52,834 bases of DNA, taken from positions 1 to 52,834 of the forward strand of contig JAGVPT010000151.1 of NCBI GenBank assembly GCA_020052095.1. Direction: 5' to 3'. Below, one piece after another: positions 50,043-52,834 of the stretch. Position numbers and translations under genes: made by a program. Each line of letters opens with the position of its first letter. The stretch's first letter is position 1. Below the pieces are notes generated by a model, which did no database searches, was not told the DNA's origin, and saw only the letters and a program-made list of their open reading frames with translations. The stretch is from Bacteroidota bacterium. GTDB lineage: Bacteria > Bacteroidota > Ignavibacteria > UBA10030 > UBA8401.

Positions 50043-52595
50043 ATGAGGTATGTCTTTCAGCTTTTCCTGACAATATCGCTGTTCCTCGCAGTAGTGAATG
50101 CACAGGAGGAAAACCAGATGGTGCCGACAGTTATTCCAACGCCACAGCAGGTATCATCGAAGAACATCCATTTCAAAATCACTGCCGGAACGAAGATCAT
50201 CCTCGGTGCAAACTCGAAACAGGAGCAGTTCACGGCTCAGCAAATCAACGATGAGTTGGTAAACCTGAAGGTAGCTCAATTGAAAATCTCAGGTGAGAAT
50301 TCCCTCCGCAAACTTCCGGCGAGCTTCATTTTTATCGGAGGTCCATCCTCGGATTACGGCCGCCAGCTCTTAAGGGGCCGCAATGGAACGCTGACGCCCG
50401 CGATGAAGGACGAGGGATATTTTCTTGATGTCGATGCAAACGGTATCGTCATTATCGCGGAATCGGATAAGGGGAAATTTTATGGCATGATGTCGTTGAT
50501 GCAGATGATCCACCGGGAGAAGAGGAGCATGATAATAGATGGTGTGACGATTCACGATTTTCCACTTGAGAAAATACGCGGCATAACCGACGATATCAGC
50601 AGGGGACAGGTTTCAACGCTTGTTAACTTCAAAAAAATTATCCGCTTTCTTGCACGGTACAAACTGAACACGTACTCGCCGTACCTCGAGGATATGTTCG
50701 TATTCAAAAATCATCCCCTTATCGGCAAAGGCCGGGGAGCCCTGACGTCGCAGGAGGTCAAAGAACTCGATGCGTATGCGAAAAAATATTATGTCGAGCT
50801 CATTCCAATTTTTGAAACGCTCGGCCACTGGGAAAATATCCTGGCCATGCCGCAGTATATCGGCTACGGGGAATTTCCCGGAGCGCATACGCTCAATGTC
50901 TCCGATGAAAAGGTGTACGCTCTGCTCGACGAAATGATCGGCGAACTCTGCGCGTCGTTCAGCTCCCCCCATTTCAATATGGCGGCGGATGAATCGTGGG
51001 ACGTAGGTCTGGGCGCCAATAAGGAGCGTGTCGCCAAAAGCGATCTCGCCACTGTCCACGCAGAGCACTATAAACGCGTCGTAGAGATTTTAGCAAAATA
51101 CGGCAAGAAGCCGATGATGTACGGCGACATCATATTGAACAATCCGACTATTCTCGAGAAAATCCCGAAAGAGATCACAATTGTGGATTGGCATTACGAT
51201 GCATCGTTCAAGTACAGCAGTCCCGAAGTTTTCAAGAAAGCGGGATTTCCGTTCATCGCTTCGCCGGCCGTCTGGAATTTTACAGGACCGTTCCCCAATG
51301 TGCTGAACACGTTTGTAAATATTCAGAATTTCAACCGCCAAGGTTACGAAAATGGTTCGTCCGGATTGCTGACGTCGAACTGGAACGATTACGGCGGCGA
51401 AGCGCTGCGGGAGTTAAACTACTACGGCTACGCCTGGACAGCCGAATGCGCATGGCAGCCTCTGAAAGCCGACGTTGAGGAGTTTAATAGAGTATTTTTC
51501 ATGGAATTCTTCGGCGCAAAAGAATACGAAGTGTTTCAATCGGTGTACGCGATTCTTTCGAGCCCCGCAAACCAGTATAATTGGCAGGAACTTTGGCGCC
51601 ACCCGATGCTGCCGTTCCGGCCGCAGTCGCAATGGGACGCCTCCCTCCCCACCGTGATTCGTGTGCAAAGCATTAAAGCGACAATGCCCCTCGTGCTCTC
51701 GATGCTCGACAATGGAAAAAAGGTAGCCACGAAGAAAGAAGACCATCTGCGTTACCTGGAATTTATTGCGCGGTTAAGTCTCTGGTTTGCGAAAAAGATT
51801 GACGTGCAAGAGAAGGTAAAAGAATTAAGCACCTCGATAAGCGGCGTCACAAACAAGGACTCCGTTGCAAATGAAATCACTTCGCTTTGTCTGGATGTAT
51901 TGAAAGATCTCGCGGAGTTGAAATCCAGTTTTGAGAAACTCTGGCTTGCGACGAACAAATCCGCGGGACTTGAGTTTCTATTGATGCGCTATGACCGGCA
52001 GGCCGCGTTCTGGCAGGAGAAAATTGAGCAGGTGAAACGCGGCGAATACTGGGTTGATCCGACGGTCGAAAGCGCGTGGGTGTACCATCCGAAAGCAAAT
52101 CCGGGTAAGAAAGATTCGCTGCAGGTTCAGAAGGCGTATTTCAGAAAAACATTTCCCACGCCGAAGGGCGTTCGCTCCGCGACAATGCAGCTAATCGGTG
52201 ATACCTATGCGAAGGCGTCCGTGAATGGAAAAAATGCGGGAGAAGTGTATGTTCGCAGATCGTTGTCGCTAAGCCTCGAGCATCAGAGAATCAAGACGTT
52301 CAGTATTCTGCCGTTCCTTGGCGATTCGGTGAACGTCGTCGCAGTCGAGGCGCAGACTTTTTCCCCCACGGGGTCTGCAGGCATCAACATCTATTGCGAG
52401 TTGGAACTGGCCGACGGGTCGATCCAAACAATTATGACGGATAGTACATGGAAAGTTACTGAAACTGCAGCCGCGAACTGGACAATGGCGGCCTTAAGCG
52501 ATTCTTCATGGTTGAACGCCGCGCCTAAGATTTTTCCATTTACGGTCGTGCGGCCAAATTTCGCAACGGGAAGAAGTTCGTGGATGGAAAGATGA
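50043..52595 (+). CDS. Exported GH20-type beta-N-acetylhexosaminidase-like glycosidase
   Basis: About 850 residues with a signal peptide (FQLFLTISLFLAVVNAQ), a GH20b-type alpha/beta N-domain (residues 25-175) and a catalytic barrel beginning KIRGITDDISRGQVST. The expected Asp-Glu catalytic pair is Asp316-Glu317 in FNMAADESWDVG. The C-terminal 130 residues are beta-rich, like the auxiliary domain of rhamnosidases (RKTFPTPKGVRSATMQLIGD). The family removes terminal GlcNAc or GalNAc by substrate-assisted catalysis; the altered context of the pair (usually HxGGDE) marks a divergent branch. I start at the ATG at 50043, since upstream codons lack support and hide the signal peptide. nagB in this window could use its product. 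Confidence 0.82.
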   Translation: MRYVFQLFLTISLFLAVVNAQEENQMVPTVIPTPQQVSSKNIHFKITAGTKIILGANSKQEQFTAQQINDELVNLKVAQLKISGENSLRKLPASFIFIGGPSSDYGRQLLRGRNGTLTPAMKDEGYFLDVDANGIVIIAESDKGKFYGMMSLMQMIHREKRSMIIDGVTIHDFPLEKIRGITDDISRGQVSTLVNFKKIIRFLARYKLNTYSPYLEDMFVFKNHPLIGKGRGALTSQEVKELDAYAKKYYVELIPIFETLGHWENILAMPQYIGYGEFPGAHTLNVSDEKVYALLDEMIGELCASFSSPHFNMAADESWDVGLGANKERVAKSDLATVHAEHYKRVVEILAKYGKKPMMYGDIILNNPTILEKIPKEITIVDWHYDASFKYSSPEVFKKAGFPFIASPAVWNFTGPFPNVLNTFVNIQNFNRQGYENGSSGLLTSNWNDYGGEALRELNYYGYAWTAECAWQPLKADVEEFNRVFFMEFFGAKEYEVFQSVYAILSSPANQYNWQELWRHPMLPFRPQSQWDASLPTVIRVQSIKATMPLVLSMLDNGKKVATKKEDHLRYLEFIARLSLWFAKKIDVQEKVKELSTSISGVTNKDSVANEITSLCLDVLKDLAELKSSFEKLWLATNKSAGLEFLLMRYDRQAAFWQEKIEQVKRGEYWVDPTVESAWVYHPKANPGKKDSLQVQKAYFRKTFPTPKGVRSATMQLIGDTYAKASVNGKNAGEVYVRRSLSLSLEHQRIKTFSILPFLGDSVNVVAVEAQTFSPTGSAGINIYCELELADGSIQTIMTDSTWKVTETAAANWTMAALSDSSWLNAAPKIFPFTVVRPNFATGRSSWMER

Positions 52596-52605
52596 AGAGA
52601 TTTTA

Positions 52606-52638
52606 AGCTATCCGATTGCTCTGAGCAATCGGATAGCT
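52606..52638. repeat. Perfect 16-base-arm palindrome after the GH20-type gene
   Basis: AGCTATCCGATTGCTC (52606-52621) and GAGCAATCGGATAGCT (52623-52638) with a single central T. It begins ten bases after the stop codon, but no T-run follows, so an interspersed palindrome is likelier than a simple terminator. Confidence 0.7.
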
Positions 52639-52647
52639 GGTCCGAAT

Positions 52648-52678
52648 GACTCCCGAAGTTTTGAAAACTTCGGGAGTC
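52648..52678. repeat. Palindrome of the CCCGAAGTTTTGAAAACTTC family, copy 1
   Basis: GACTCCCGAAGTTTT and AAAACTTCGGGAGTC around a central G: a perfect 15-base pair of arms. The core equals that of the next palindrome and resembles the one at 2542-2564. Confidence 0.75.
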
Positions 52679-52695
52679 TGAGTTGTGATTCCCTG

Positions 52696-52728
52696 AGATC
52701 CCCGAAGTTTTGAAAACTTCGGGGATCT
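52696..52728. repeat. Palindrome of the CCCGAAGTTTTGAAAACTTC family, copy 2
   Basis: AGATCCCCGAAGTTTT and AAAACTTCGGGGATCT around a central G. The inner 23 bases match copy 1 but the outer arm bases differ on both sides in a compensating way, so pairing is kept while sequence changes. Confidence 0.75.
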
Positions 52729-52739
52729 GGATTACATAA

Positions 52740-52752
52740 CTGATGTTACGCA
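52740..52752. repeat. 13-base word, inverted relative to 32170-32182
   Basis: CTGATGTTACGCA matches the reverse complement of 32170-32182 exactly. The remaining bases to the window end hold no complete gene. Confidence 0.35.
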
Positions 52753-52834
52753 AAGAGACATTTTTTAGATAAAGCAATGGGCTGCAACAATCTGAGTTGT
52801 TGGAAAGCAGACTGCAGCGCTTGCATATAGATAT

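Noticed and set aside
52606-52728. Terminators of the GH20-type gene
   Set aside because: Stems are long and perfect but none is followed by a T-run, and the core recurs elsewhere; interspersed palindromes are more likely.

Overview
The window looks like a chromosomal contig from a Gram-negative bacterium of the Bacteroidota/Ignavibacteriota (Chlorobi) type. The grounds are outer-membrane beta-barrel proteins with signal peptides, a large DUF4954-type hexapeptide protein, a B12-dependent ribonucleotide reductase, hybrid histidine kinases, and ordinary sigma70-like promoters (TTGACx, 17 bases, TAnnnT). This placement is an inference from gene content; no 16S rRNA or phylogenetic marker was compared. 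Nearly all genes are housekeeping or metabolic. The unusual content lies between them, in an exceptionally rich set of intergenic repeats.

Layout. 1-7975 (minus strand): an outer-membrane protein, complex I genes nuoA-B-C-D-E-F read right to left from a promoter near 5920, and an AMP-forming acyl-CoA synthetase. 8267-11347: nrdJ with its own promoter and terminator. 11366-17441: hisB-H-A-F-I followed by a PfkB-type kinase, an RmlD-type reductase and a degenerate endonuclease/phosphatase-fold lipoprotein. 17451-23274: serS, a broken four-helix-bundle (S23-like) gene, and a heterodimeric ABC exporter whose two subunit genes are separated by an intact four-helix-bundle gene. 23276-25404: an island with an HNH nuclease and a VapBC-type toxin-antitoxin pair between 49-base inverted repeats. 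25480-31875: fructose-bisphosphatase, a DnaQ-type exonuclease, a CpoB/YbgF-like lipoprotein, TrpB2, an ATP-grasp protein and NagB. 32186-35943: an operon of a DUF4954 protein, an acyl carrier protein and a condensing enzyme of the isopropylmalate/homocitrate/Re-citrate synthase family. 36207-39332: an SpoU methyltransferase, two envelope proteins and a tRNA-Arg(TCG) preceded by partial copies of its own 5' end. 39491-47289: a signalling cluster (pseudo-receiver protein, CheY-like receiver, three histidine kinases, a cysteine-motif protein). 47627-52834: an amino-acid permease, a RAYT transposase between palindromes, a GH20-type glycosidase and three long perfect palindromes.

The most interesting signal is a family of intergenic elements made of degenerate seven-base units in strict register. 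Most have two arms of roughly complementary heptads around a short centre. They interrupt the nuo and his operons as empty elements. At two places near serS and the ABC exporter the same kind of heptad arms enclose a four-helix-bundle (S23/TIGR02436-type) gene, as 23S rRNA intervening sequences of Leptospira and Coxiella carry such genes inside a stem. Both four-helix-bundle genes and the RAYT transposase share an uncommon G6 ribosome-binding site. I propose that the heptad arms and the four-helix-bundle genes are one element family; this is inference and can be tested by genome-wide search.
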